Program-made: the position numbers and the translations under genes
In this document: positions 22,575 through 32,615 of the stretch, piece after piece
Numbering within the stretch: the stretch's first letter is position 1
Layout of the letters: each line of letters begins with the position of its first letter
DNA from: Phlebotomus papatasi
Taxonomy: Eukaryota > Arthropoda > Insecta > Diptera > Psychodidae
NCBI RefSeq assembly: GCF_024763615.1
Contig: NC_077222.1
Span: 34,038,001 to 34,102,000 of the forward strand
Direction of reading: 5' to 3'
DNA: 64,000 nucleotides
The notes under the pieces: generated by a model
Told to the model about the DNA's origin: nothing
Databases searched by the model: none
The model's input: only the letters and a program-made list of their open reading frames with translations

Positions 22575-24364
22575 CATTGGAAGGGCGCCTTTAACCAAGT
22601 ATCGTGCGTATTTGGAGCAATTCTTTTTGGAGACATTTTTCAATATAATATCTTCTGTCCTGAAATGGAGACTGCATACGGCTTTGTCTCGGTCTACAAG
22701 TGAAGCTGAGACCTTCAGGCGAGTCGCCCAGACTTCTCGCACCTTCATATTAGCTGGGAATCTAAAAAAGAAAATTTTGTCAAAAAGTTGTATCTAGTCT
22801 TTTCGTCATAATTTCTACATCAAGTCGAATTCTCTTAATTTGAAGGAAACTGTATCACAATTAAGAAATATGAGCAAATATGCTCAAATGCAGAGGCGTG
22901 GAAGAACCGTTGAGACCGAATAAACGTCAATATGAAACATATGTACGTCAATTGTCAAAAAACGCTACTACAGTAACCCCGCACCCCGCTGCTCTATAGT
23001 CCACAATTTATCAACTGTTGATTTCAAAACACTGATTTTAAGTTAGGTTATGTTTTTTAGTACGCGACATGCAATGTTGTCATAATTATTTTAGTATTTT
23101 CGGCAAACTTTTTTTGAGTAGTTGTAATAATTGTGATCCATAATGAAGAGAGCGAGAACAAGTACCACAATCGCAAAGAAAGTGGAAGCCATCGAGCAAT
23201 TTTAATACTAAAAGTTGTTGATAATTTTAAAAAAATACATGGACTACAGTAGACTCTCGCTTATCCGTGAAAGCGGGACCAAAATGTCATACGGATTTTG
23301 AGAGTGATACAAAACGGGAACAGTGTCATCAAAATTTTGAAAATTCAACTGCCTCACGGATTTTTTTATGTCACCCGGAAAAAGAGTCCACGGATAAGCG
23401 AGAGTCTACTGGTATAGTACGACCCAAGTGTCAAATCAGGTACCAAATACAGTAGACTCTCGCTAATTCGGCTCTTTTAACATCGGACAGCGGTTACATT
23501 TGAAAAAAGTTTGTTGTCATTTTTCAAGTTTGATTATGATTATCAAATGAATCAAATATCCTCAAATGGTTTGTCTTAGTTTTGATGTGATTTTGCATTA
23601 TTGAGGGATTTTCATGCAATTTACGTTATATATGAGTGTGTAAACTCAATATCTATATGCAGATGAATAAAAAATCGTTGCATTTCAAAAAGTTTGTCGC
23701 CCGAATTTCTGTCTAATTCGGCTGACATTTCGGTCCCATATGCCCAAATTTGAGAGAGTCTACTGTATGACCTATAGTGAGGCTCTACTGTAGAACAAAT
23801 TTTGACGTTTATTCGGTTTCAACGGTTCTTGCACACCTCTGTTCAAATGTATCATGGTTTGTCTTAGTTATGATATGATTTTGTTTTATTAAGGGGTTTT
23901 TATGAAATGTACAATAAATATCAGTAAGTAAACCATGTAAATTTAATGAATATGCCAGTATGCAGATGAACAAAAAATCCTTGCATTTCATATAGTTTGA
24001 CACCAGAATTTCTAAGTTGAAAGAAAAAGTGGATTATAATCTGCTCTTTGTTTGAGTTCGATCAGTAATATAACAAACTTTTTATGAGAGGCATTACCCC
24101 TAATTCTCCTCTGACAAAAAATGTTTTTACATGCATTTCAGAATATTCGACTAAATTTTTTATCGTTTTCTCTTTATGTTTTGTGAGTTTACTTATAATT
24201 TTTATATCAGCAGAAGCCTTATTTAATTATCTTTCTTATGAACTAATCAATTAGGATAAGCTCTCTTAGAAATAAAAAAAAATAATTGTATAATACCTGT
24301 GGAATGACACCCTCAATGGATTTCGTTGGTCGCTATTTTTGCAGTTTTTCACTATACACCTCAT
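22575..24364 (-). CDS. THAP cassette 9 (exon 1 24297-24364; exon 2 22575-22761)
   Basis: Exon 1 begins MRCIVKNC, ends VSFHR and has donor AG/GTATTA. Exon 2 begins FPANMKVREVWATRLKVS, carries C52/H55 (VCSLHF) and W34, and closes ALPM at a phase-0 GTAAAT. It is the sister of cassette 6. Intron 1 is about 1.5 kb instead of the usual 0.3-0.6 kb because two or more TA-type MITEs (23247-23411 and 23450-23765) and flanking repeat DNA have entered it. The exons and the conserved intron block (24085-24118) are intact. Confidence 0.84.
23247..23411. mobile_element. CAGTAGACTCTC MITE, copy b, 165 bp
   Basis: Terminal repeats of at least 22 bp: CAGTAGACTCTCGCTTATCC on the left and the inverse on the right. 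It is a short subfamily with TTATCCG instead of AATTCGG. It lies in intron 1 of cassette 9. Confidence 0.85.
23450..23765. mobile_element. CAGTAGACTCTC MITE, copy c, 316 bp
   Basis: Same ends and interior as copy a, flanked by TA, in intron 1 of cassette 9, about 40 bases from copy b. Confidence 0.9.
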
Positions 24365-24669
24365 TTTCCTGACTTTCCACCACTCAATTGTTTAAGAATT
24401 TTCACACACTTTTTTCCTCGGTTTTAAGACACTTTTTTATATTTTTAATCAAGTTTTAATAAATTCGAGCAAATTTGCTTTTTTCACGTGGTAACTGTCA
24501 GAAAGTGTTTGCGTATTTTGACGCTAGATTCTCTAGTAGTTCTCCGTGAACTGAGAACGCTGCATATTTTTCAATTTTTTATAAATAACGATATTTATAG
24601 GGGATAGGCGGGACAGAAGAGGTGATTTTAATTACTTGTAGTGCATAAATTAAAAAAAGCAGTACTTAC

Positions 24670-27600
24670 AATCTGTCTGATATTTTCAGGCCTGAAGATA
24701 ACACTGTATACAGATTTATTCCGGATTTCATGAAATTGCGTATTGTCTTTAACATTCGAGTCTACATCCAAGGAAGCTCTCTTTTCTGTTGGATAGCGTT
24801 GTATGTAATCATGATCGTCGTAAATTGAATATCCACCTCTAGCATTGCCTAGCAAAGAAGACGACGAATACCTCACTGGAATCAGAGTTTTTATGTAGTT
24901 ATACAGATAAATGATCATTTTAATTCAGATTTTTAATTTACATTTCTTAACATCCTGAAATAATATCTATTTTTTAAATTAATTTTATTTTACATGTAAT
25001 TGTGACACTTTTTTTAGAAAATCTTTTATGAATGCTTTATACTTGATTAAAATGTTAATAAATCTTTTTTTTTTAAATACTCTAGTAGTTAGGATTTATT
25101 TAAAATTAAAAGCTCACATTTAAGTTGCTTATTGCGAAGTTATTGCAAAAAATTTACTTTGTGCGTGGAATTTATAATGAATTTTGATAAATTATTCTTT
25201 GAGTTCCTTGGATGATTTTTAAAATATTGGGTGTACAAAAAAGTTCTCGCTGTTTTTGTGAAAATTAAAGTTTTATTAAAGAAAATTAGAAAATATTATT
25301 TCATTCAAAATATTGTCCATATTGTATACATATATATGTAAGTTATTCTTTCTGAAGTGTCTACTAAACAAATCTTTGCATGTTGTTTCTGATGGAGCAT
25401 GGTCACCTAAGTCTCTACAAGATTTTTATGTGCTTCAGCCGCAGATTTCTTTTGGCGAAAACAGAGCAACAGAAGTTCCCGCAAGTGCCTTTTTCGGTCC
25501 GTCACTCGTCATTTTAAACTTTATGAAGAAATATGTTGTTTACACTTTTCCAAAACAAATGTACTACCAATTACAAACTATTGATAAAGAATCATTATAA
25601 CTGGTTACAAATACCGTCAGTACGTACAGACTTTGACAGCATCATCTATCGATGAACAGCGAGAACTTATTTGTACCCATAATAATTAAAAAACTTATTG
25701 CATTTTGTATGACATTTTTACAGTGTCAATCTGTTAACTTCCTGAATTGTGATAAACAAGGATAAATAATAGAATTAATTTCTTTGTATAATGTATTCCC
25801 GTATCTAAAGTCATTTTTTAAATTAAACTATCAGTAACCGTAGTATCATCTTTCTTAACATTATTAGTATTGCCAAGAAAAAATGAATTTGTATGAATAA
25901 CAATTAAATAATATCGATAGAACCGTCTTACCATTATAGTGAATCTCTTTAAAGTCCATCGTAACTTCCACATCACCGTAATCTTTCTCATTGTTCTCTT
26001 CTGCATTCTGGGGCATTGGAACAGTACCCTTCCGCAACAAATAAATTTTCCTAGCTTTATAATAGGTCTCAGAAGGAAAATGAGCACCACATATTCGAAC
26101 AGATTTGTAATTTTTGCTGTTCACCTTCAAGTTTAACAATCTTATCCATTTTGCAGCTAAAGTCCTGTTTTTGGGCAATCTGAAACGTAGAAGATCAAAT
26201 GTAAAAGGTGTGATAAAGCGTCCTAATCTTTGCGAAATACTAGAACGCGCGACTTAAATGCTATACCTCAAAATTAGTTTCGCATCATTTACCGTTTACC
26301 GGTTCACGACCAATTTGAACTCCACCCAGGCTTGAACTGGGGGCCTTTCACTGTCACTAGGCCTAGGCGAATGTTCTACCAACTGAGCAATGGGGGAACC
26401 GGCTCTGATTGTCTTTGCTACTAATCTCAACCAATTTCTATGAGCACTTCGCCCCCTGGCACAAAGTTGTATGATTTCACGGTATAGTTCTGTTGCCCAT
26501 TGTGAGGAGGATCTGACAGACGTCACTGTTAGTCAGTCGGTAAGGTCGATAACATTGCCTAGATGAATTCGGATGGGGACACGGAGATTTGGTCGCTGCC
26601 GATCAATTTGCCACCACGATAAGCCTTGATCTACATAATGAATCTTTCAGAATAGAATCTTGGCTAGAATTTATTACAAACGGCTCTTCGTTATCCGGCT
26701 GACTGGGGGATAAAATGACATTTAGGTTTTTTGAATGATCAACGATTTTTATATTTTGTTCTGTGTGAATTTATTTTCTGTCTGACAAAGAACAAAATAA
26801 TTTTCTTCATGGTGTGGTTATTTTTCATGTTTTATCACAACTATGTATTAAAAACTTCGATACAATGATAATAATACTTTAATTCACACTGAAGAAACTT
26901 CATGTTTAGTAAAAATAATTTTGAATATGTACACATCAACCGCCAGTGTTTGGCAGCTGTCACCCGGATAACGAAGTGCCGGATAACGAAGAGTTGAAAT
27001 TTCTACAGTGTCCTCAGTTATAGTTTTACTAACTTATTTTCTGAAGCTGAACTTATTTTGACCTTACGTTTGCTTAACATTTTCAGTTTTGTGTGACAGG
27101 TCAGAAAAAAAAACAACAAAATGTCGTTCGCGACATTTTGTTTTTTTTACCGATTTTTTAATTTAAAAGTTTTGCTTGTTCTAGTAAAATAAATTATTAT
27201 TTTGCAAGATATTAATCATGGAAAACAATTGAGATTACACGAAGACTGTCCAAAATGAGTAAAATGGTCGATTTCTGCGAATTAAGTGAAATTGATAAAG
27301 AAGCAGACTTCAACAGTGATGATGAGTTCCCTAATTCGTCTTTTAATGCCCCAGATCGTGAAATAAAACCAGAAGATGAGCAATGTATTTCAAGGGACCT
27401 TCAAATTATACAAGAAGATGACGTTTTCATACCTAGCCTGCGACCTATTAGTTTAAAATCAGTCTCATTGAAAAAGCTTGAGCTTCATTAACGTCTAATT
27501 ATAAAAATTATAAACGCTTTTTTTCCTAAAAAATGTTGTTTTTTAGATAATCATACATCATTCATCCATAAAAAACGTTTAAAATTCATTTATTTTACTA

Positions 27601-28684
27601 TTTGTTCACTATTTTTCAATAAAAATATTTCAGTTTTTTTATGCCTTAAACGGATGTGACCGCCCGGAGGCGGTCTTTACCTTTTTTCACCTGGTGCCCA
27701 AGAAGGAGATAATGAAGAATGGATGGTATTTTTGAGTTCAGTGGACCATTAATTACACTAGACAAAATTATTTAACTACTTTTTTGCATATTAAAGAAAA
27801 CACTGTTAGAGGGTTAATGTTATTAGTACAGTAGACTCTCGCTAATTCGGCTCCTTTAAGATCGGGCTACTTTTTCTAATTCGGGCAGCGGTTACATTTG
27901 AAAAAAGTTTGTTGTCATTTTTCAAGTTTGATTATGATTATCAAAGGAATCAAATATCCTCAAATGGTTTGTCTTAGTTTTGATGTGATTTTGCATTACT
28001 GAGGGATTTTCAAGCAATTTACGATATATATCAGTGTGTAAACTCAATATCTATATGCACGTTGCACATGAATAAAAAATCGTTGCATTTCAAAAAGTTT
28101 GTCGCCCGAATTTCTGTCTAATTCGGCTGACATTTCGGTCCCATATGCCCGAATTTGAGAGAGTCTACACTGTATTAGTTTATCAAATAATCTAGAAAAA
28201 AATTTAACTACGTGAACTGCCCCACCCTCCCCTAAATTAATATTTGATGGTTTTTTTTCCCTTTTTTTCTATCTAAAAACACCTTAAATGCCAAAAGTGC
28301 CACTCGTGTGCCACTAAAATAGCGGAAGTATACACTCCTCTCGCTTCTCTCTGTGGAGTTTGAGCAGTAAAAGTATACCCCTAAAAATTTCAAGTGCGAC
28401 TCTGGATTTTACGGATGCTTTTGATAAGCGATGCAAAATGCAATTTTATCATTGAAAAACTTATTTTTTGCTTATTTCTCTCAGTAGTAACTTCAGTACA
28501 GATGGTCACGAATATTTTCTATAGACTAGTGGCAAAATAGAGGCAAAGAGGATAAAATTGAAATGGACAGAACAGAAAAAATAACAAAAGTTCTAGCATT
28601 ATCACTTTGTACTTACCGGTGTAATTGACACTTATTTAGCAATTTTCCACGGCCAGTTGCACAATTGGGTACAGAACACTTCAT
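24670..28684 (-). CDS. THAP cassette 10, three exons (28617-28684; 25932-26179; 24670-24848)
   Basis: The most distal and most divergent cassette. Exon 1 begins MKCSVPNCATGRGK and ends CG/GTAAGT. Exon 2 (acceptor TTTCAG) begins LPKNRTLAAKWIRLL and holds C53/H56 (ICGAHF), W34 and TVPM, completing a THAP domain. It then runs on with an acidic tail and ends at G/GTAAGA, phase 1. The third exon starts after a pyrimidine tract and TTTGCTAG, accepts phase 1, and ends IRQI at a GTAAGT donor in phase 0, so it too fits the common exon. The joined cassette is 165 residues. The end of exon 3 (NKSVYSVIFRPENIRQI) looks like a fragment of a THAP exon 2 with both zinc ligands changed (Y for C, I for H). Exons 1 and 2 are confident; exon 3 is inferred from phase and splice signals. 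Confidence 0.65.
25227..25679. mobile_element. Mariner-like non-autonomous element
   Basis: Ends GGGTGTACAAAAAAGTTCTC and GAGAACTTATTTGTACCC are inverted and flanked by TA. The interior has no intact transposase. It lies in the intron between exons 2 and 3 of cassette 10. Confidence 0.7.
26310..26425 (-). mobile_element. tRNA-derived SINE-like head, copy 1
   Basis: On the minus strand, an A-box-like TTGCTCAGTTGGTAG (26376-26390) and a B-box-like AGTTCAAGCCTGG (about 26329-26341) are spaced about as in a tRNA gene. No acceptor stem pairs, so it is not a working tRNA gene. The 5' flank AATTGGTTGAG...TAGCAAA is shared with the copy at 55.9 kb. It lies in cassette 10 intron 1. Confidence 0.6.
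26681..26993. mobile_element. CAGTAGACTC-related MITE, TTATCCGG subfamily, ends degraded
   Basis: Inverted arms CTCTTCGTTATCCGG and CCGGATAACGAAGAG bound about 310 bp. It resembles copy b at 23247 in the subterminal sequence. Confidence 0.55.
27117..27140. other. Perfect hairpin with TTCG loop
   Basis: CAAAATGTCG, TTCG, CGACATTTTG: a 10-bp perfect stem closed by a TTCG tetraloop, preceded by an A-run and followed by a T-run. It lies about 115 bases upstream of the small open frame at 27255. Confidence 0.6.
27255..27491 (+). CDS. Small acidic protein, uncertain
   Basis: A 78-codon ATG frame on the strand opposite to the THAP locus, inside cassette 10 intron 1. The composition is non-random: an acidic first half (DKEADFNSDDEF, KPEDEQ) and a Ser/Leu/Lys end, with no low-complexity repeat. 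The ATG context is AAA ATG A, and AATAAA occurs about 130 bases after the stop. I recognise no domain. It could be a tiny gene, a leftover exon of a mobile element, or chance. Confidence 0.3.
   Translation: MSKMVDFCELSEIDKEADFNSDDEFPNSSFNAPDREIKPEDEQCISRDLQIIQEDDVFIPSLRPISLKSVSLKKLELH
27829..28172. mobile_element. CAGTAGACTCTC MITE, copy d, 344 bp
   Basis: Full-length copy flanked by TA. The right end reads CTACACTG, with two extra bases relative to the family end CTACTG. It lies in cassette 10 intron 1. Confidence 0.88.
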
Positions 28685-28971
28685 TTTACAGCCAGATCTC
28701 GTCAGTTTTTCTCACTAATTTTCACTCACAATCCAACTTTTTGGAAAATATGCGAGGACGTTTTTTCAGCATCTCAATTGTCAACGCTACTACGATAGAA
28801 TTTTTGAATTCTCTGCTAATAAACGGCTGAAATGAAAAGGGCTCGAGGACAAGGGTAAATCAATGACTACTCGATTTTTCACGCATTTCTCACGTAAAAG
28901 AAATGCATACTGAAAAATTAGTTGATTTTACAAAATTTCAAAAGGTTTATTGTCTTAAAATAGAAGAACTT

Positions 28972-30080
28972 CTATTGCATTCTGCTAACATAATTACCAA
29001 ATTGTTCTACGACTTTTCTCATTTTTACAAATTGATTCTTAAAGAAGTCTCTCTCCTCCGTCAGCCTTTGGACATCGTCCCTCAGTCTTTGGTTTTCAAC
29101 CTTCGATGACTTCAGCAAATAATGAAATTGCTATTGGAAAATTTTCAATTTGTAGATTTTGCAAATATTTTTATAAAATTTAAATAAATTCTTACCATTT
29201 CTCGTAAAGTATACGGTTCAGGCGGAAGCACTTCGCAGGGATGATGGGACAACTGTTGCTGCTGTGGAGAATTGGCTGGGAGGGTTTCCTGATCGGAATC
29301 AAATGAAGACTGGGATTGTAAGGAAAAAGGAGAGAGTCTGAGAGGATCTCCAGAAGTATCAGTAGACTGTGGAGACTTTTGGACAGATGGTTTGATTGGA
29401 GGGAGCGTTGGAGGTACTTCCGGGGGATTTCCATTATTCTCCCTTCTCAAACTCTGTGTATTAACAATTTGCAGATTCTGCGAATGAAGATCCATCGCTT
29501 CAGTTTGATCATCCGTTGATGGTGTATCACTTATCTCGTAATCCAGATACTTTTCTGTCCCTTCTACTCCCAACAGCGCCAAGACCTTCATCTCAGCTCC
29601 GGAAAACGACGGAAGTGCAATTGTTCTCTCATTCCCGCTCTGCAACTTCCTATATTTATCCACTAACTTATTCTTCACAGATATCCAAGTTCTCTTCCAT
29701 TCTGTTGGGGTTCTAGCTGATTTGGGCCACATCTTATTTAAAGTATCTGACACAGATTTCCAAGCCATCCACTGCCTATTGGAGTTCTCCAAGCCAAATT
29801 GATGAGTTGTCAGGAGAGTAAAATCTGCCACTACCATCGAAAGGAGCTTCCGCCTTTGTGCTGGCGTGAAATGTCTCTTGAACTAATAACACGAATAAAC
29901 TCATGAAAATACTCCAATTTCAATAAAAAATAAATAAAATCATCACAAAACTTACCTTCTTCCTCTGACCATCAGAAGAGTGATTGTCATAAATAGCTAT
30001 AAAATAATTTTTATAAATATTTTATTTGTTGTTCTCCTATCAATATACATACAATCGAACCCTTCTGAGTTGCTAGACAT
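28972..30080 (-). CDS. Myb/SANT-like regulatory protein A (exons 30053-30080, 29956-29996, 29196-29876, 28972-29130)
   Basis: Four exons join in frame to 302 residues. Exon 1 is 28 bases (MSSNSEGFD, phase 1, donor GTATGT). Exon 2 is 41 bases and ends GQRKK, phase 0. Exon 3 opens RHFTPAQRRKLLSMVVADF and holds a tryptophan-spaced Myb/SANT-like domain (QWMAWK, WPKSARTPTEWKRTW, KLVDKYRKLQ; about residues 23-105), like the insect regulatory proteins and transposon-associated accessory proteins with this fold. A Pro/Ser/Gln-rich linker follows. Exon 4 gives a terminal leucine-zipper-like coil (YLLKSSKVENQRLRDDVQRL) and TAG. It is expected to be a nuclear DNA-binding dimer. The intron phases (1, 0, 0) match gene B, so the two are paralogues. 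The target is unknown. Confidence 0.75.
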
Positions 30081-30772
30081 TATTTTTCATGTATTTATTG
30101 GCCTTTTTTTCAATAAATTACACAAAAATTTCACGTGTGAACTGAAATGTCAAAAATTGTTTACAAATACAGCAGCTTCCGCGGAATTACGCGAGATGGC
30201 ACCACGGATATTTTTACAGCCGGCATGTAATAATTGAGTACTGGCGTAATTTATTTTAAAACTTTGAAAATTGCAACTGCAATAAAATGTAAACAAATTC
30301 ACACAAATCGTCATTTAAATCAGAAATTGTCGTAACATCATTTTTGCATAATTTTTTTTAAATAAAAATATTTCAAATAAAAATTTAAGTGCCCTTAATA
30401 AATAAAAATGTATCAACATATTTGTCGTAACTTTCATTTTTGGTGAAGTTACGAGGAATTTCATCCTTATAAAATTATCTCTAATCGGTTAACGTAACTT
30501 CTTTAAAACACTAATTTGACTTGCAATTTGCAGCTATATTGTAGAATTTCTCAATGAAATAATCACATACTTTCCCATATATCCAAAGACTGTGTAGATG
30601 TAGATAATGAGGAAGTAAATAATTTTTATTAAATATTTGTAAATAATGCATTTCTGCCTAAATGTGGGATATAGTTCAACTGAGTAACTAGTGAAATAAA
30701 GGCATTTATTATACGGAATCCCAGGATTATGCACATTTTCGGGACAAAAAAATTCGCGATTAAAAGTAGTTA
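30081..30772. other. Spacer with diverged GTAACTT-type repeat
   Basis: Contains diverged copies of the repeat seen at 32.2 and 35.6 kb (for example AAATCAGAAATTGTCGTAAC at about 30315 and TTGTCGTAACTTTC at about 30422). No gene is seen. Confidence 0.45.
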
Positions 30773-30960
30773 CAGTAGAGTCTTTTAAATTCGAACGCTC
30801 GGGGGGTATTTTTGACATTTCTCACCTCACAAATTAGAACGCTTTAAAAAAAAAAACTAACGAAATTTATGTGAGCTTAAATTGTACTTTGAATCAAATT
30901 CCCGTAATTTCTCACAAGGCTTAGTAGTAACATACTTCTTTTTATTGAGAGACTCTACTG
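30773..30960. mobile_element. CAGTAGAGTC MITE, 188 bp
   Basis: Ends CAGTAGAGTCTTTTAAATTCG and its inverse (TTGAGAGACTCTACTG). It is a distinct subfamily of the CAGTAGACTC group. Confidence 0.75.
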
Positions 30961-31084
30961 CCCGTCTGACACAGGGTAAGGGGGACCCAGCCTTGAGCTA
31001 TTAATTAACACTCAGCTTTAGGCACTACTTTAGCCCTCATCGGAAAGATCCGAGTGGTAGGCACAAATTAAGGACTGAATCTTG

Positions 31085-31480
31085 CCACGGATATCAATGG
31101 CGGTGGAATGAAACTGTCAATTGCACATCCTGATTTCACCTTCGAATTTTATACAAATGATAGAAGCCACAAAGAGGGATATGTTTTATTTAACCAGTAT
31201 GAGCGATTTAACACTTTAGAAAAGCAATAACTATTCTGAAAAAAATCGTCTCCTAAAAAATACCCCGAAAGGGAATAAAAACACGTATTTCAAGATTGGA
31301 AATTTGTTTATAGTTACCACGACACTTTTCTCTAGACGAAACGCACCCACGCACATTTTTTATTATTAAAAAAAACCACTAAAATCACTGAAAATCTTTG
31401 CGAGAATTTTAAAAACAAATAAAATGATTGGAAAATATTCCATTTTGTCACTGACAGCTGAGCAACACGGCCGACAACAT
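31085..31480. mobile_element. Diverged core of the CCCCAT/CCCGGCGGG element group
   Basis: Shares ordered landmarks with 19430-19680 and 20190-20500: AAACTGTCAATTGCACAT..., CGAATTTTATA, TTTATTTAACCAG, TTTAACACTTTAG, AATAAAAACACGTATTT, AGACGAAACGCA. The ends were not found. Confidence 0.5.
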
Positions 31481-32180
31481 AATTTTCGTAGTTCCGCTCT
31501 TCACCACCATGAACGCAAAACAGTGTCCTTCACATATATTTAGTAAGGGCTGTTTTGTATGGGAGCTTCTTAAAAGTATGGTATGAAAGATAGGGGTTAA
31601 TTGAGGCTATAATCCACGCTTACCTGGTCAGATGGGTGTTGAACAAAAACATTCAACAGTTCTAAAGATATCATTAATAATAATACTTTTTATAAAATGG
31701 GATCTTGGTCAAAATAAGCCGATAGGCTTCAGACCTATATCAGGGTAAGGGGGGGGGGGGGATCAAAACAAAATTTTTTATCCTGAGTTTCTCAATAAAT
31801 TATTAGACTATCAAAAATTTTACCCTAGTTACAAGTGTTCTGAAAATAAGCATAACCTTTTCAAATAATGTACATTTTTACCATCCACAAATAGATCTTG
31901 AAAAATTCGAAAATCTAATTGAAGATTTAAAAAAGAGATTTTCTTACTTCATGGTAATTCCGCAAAGGTGGCTGATGTACATCCTGTTCGAATTTCGAAG
32001 TGCTCAAGTGTCAAAATGTGACGGTATTCACATTGTTTTGAGGAAAAAACAGAACAACGACGCTTACTGTTCTTGTCCCATTATTTAATCACTGAGTAAC
32101 TCTTTTGCCAGCTTTTAGTGTGATATTTGATACATTTTCCCCACCTTGTTCGAATATTTAGTACGAAAACTCGAAATTGA
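31481..32180. other. Spacer, no feature seen
   Basis: Only a run of G at about 31748-31760; no exon or clear repeat boundary. Confidence 0.4.
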
Positions 32181-32282
32181 ATTGGGGCTCATTTTAAAGA
32201 AAAATAATGCTGAACTGAAAATTTCGTCTCCTGAAAAGTTGTCAAAAGGAAGTTACGACAAATGCTGATTTAACTGACGATA
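32181..32282. repeat. GAAGTTACGACAAATGCTG repeat end, inverted partner of 35577
   Basis: About 100 bases (GGGGCTCATTTTAAAG ... TTTAACTGACGA) are the inverse of about 35577-35675. It is a solo end of the element family described at 35577-36449. Confidence 0.7.
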
Positions 32283-32470
32283 TGTTTTCATTTTTTTTTG
32301 CATCAAGTCAAGACATTTTTAATGGTGATACTGTAAATCTAGATTACGCTGATGAGGCGTTGAAAGTATTTTTAAAATCATTGCAACGTAAGAAAATAAT
32401 AAATTCCACGAAGTTCCGAAAGATTTTACGACACGTAATAAAATAAGCACTGCGCATACGAAACCATAAT

Positions 32471-32615
32471 GCCCAACGCACAATAATTTTTGTTTTGTAA
32501 ACATGTTTTTAAAATTGCCTATGTGAATGAGCGAGATGACTAGATCGAGATTTCATTCATTCTCATTGAAATGTCAAAAACATGTTTACAAAACAAAACT
32601 TATTGTGCGCTGGGC
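32471..32615. repeat. Foldback repeat, 41-bp arms
   Basis: GCCCAACGCACAATAA... (32471-32511) is the near-perfect inverse of 32575-32615 (...TTATTGTGCGCTGGGC), separated by about 63 bases. Confidence 0.8.

Noticed and set aside
25313..25600. Protein in the mariner-like element
   Set aside because: It lies between the terminal repeats and shows no intact transposase motifs.
26296..26526. Functional tRNA gene or coding frame at 26.3-26.5 kb
   Set aside because: A and B boxes are present but no acceptor stem pairs; the frame simply reads through the SINE-like head.
27658..27675. Intrinsic bacterial-type terminator (GC hairpin plus T-run)
   Set aside because: The surroundings are insect nuclear DNA; the hairpin is more likely repeat-derived.
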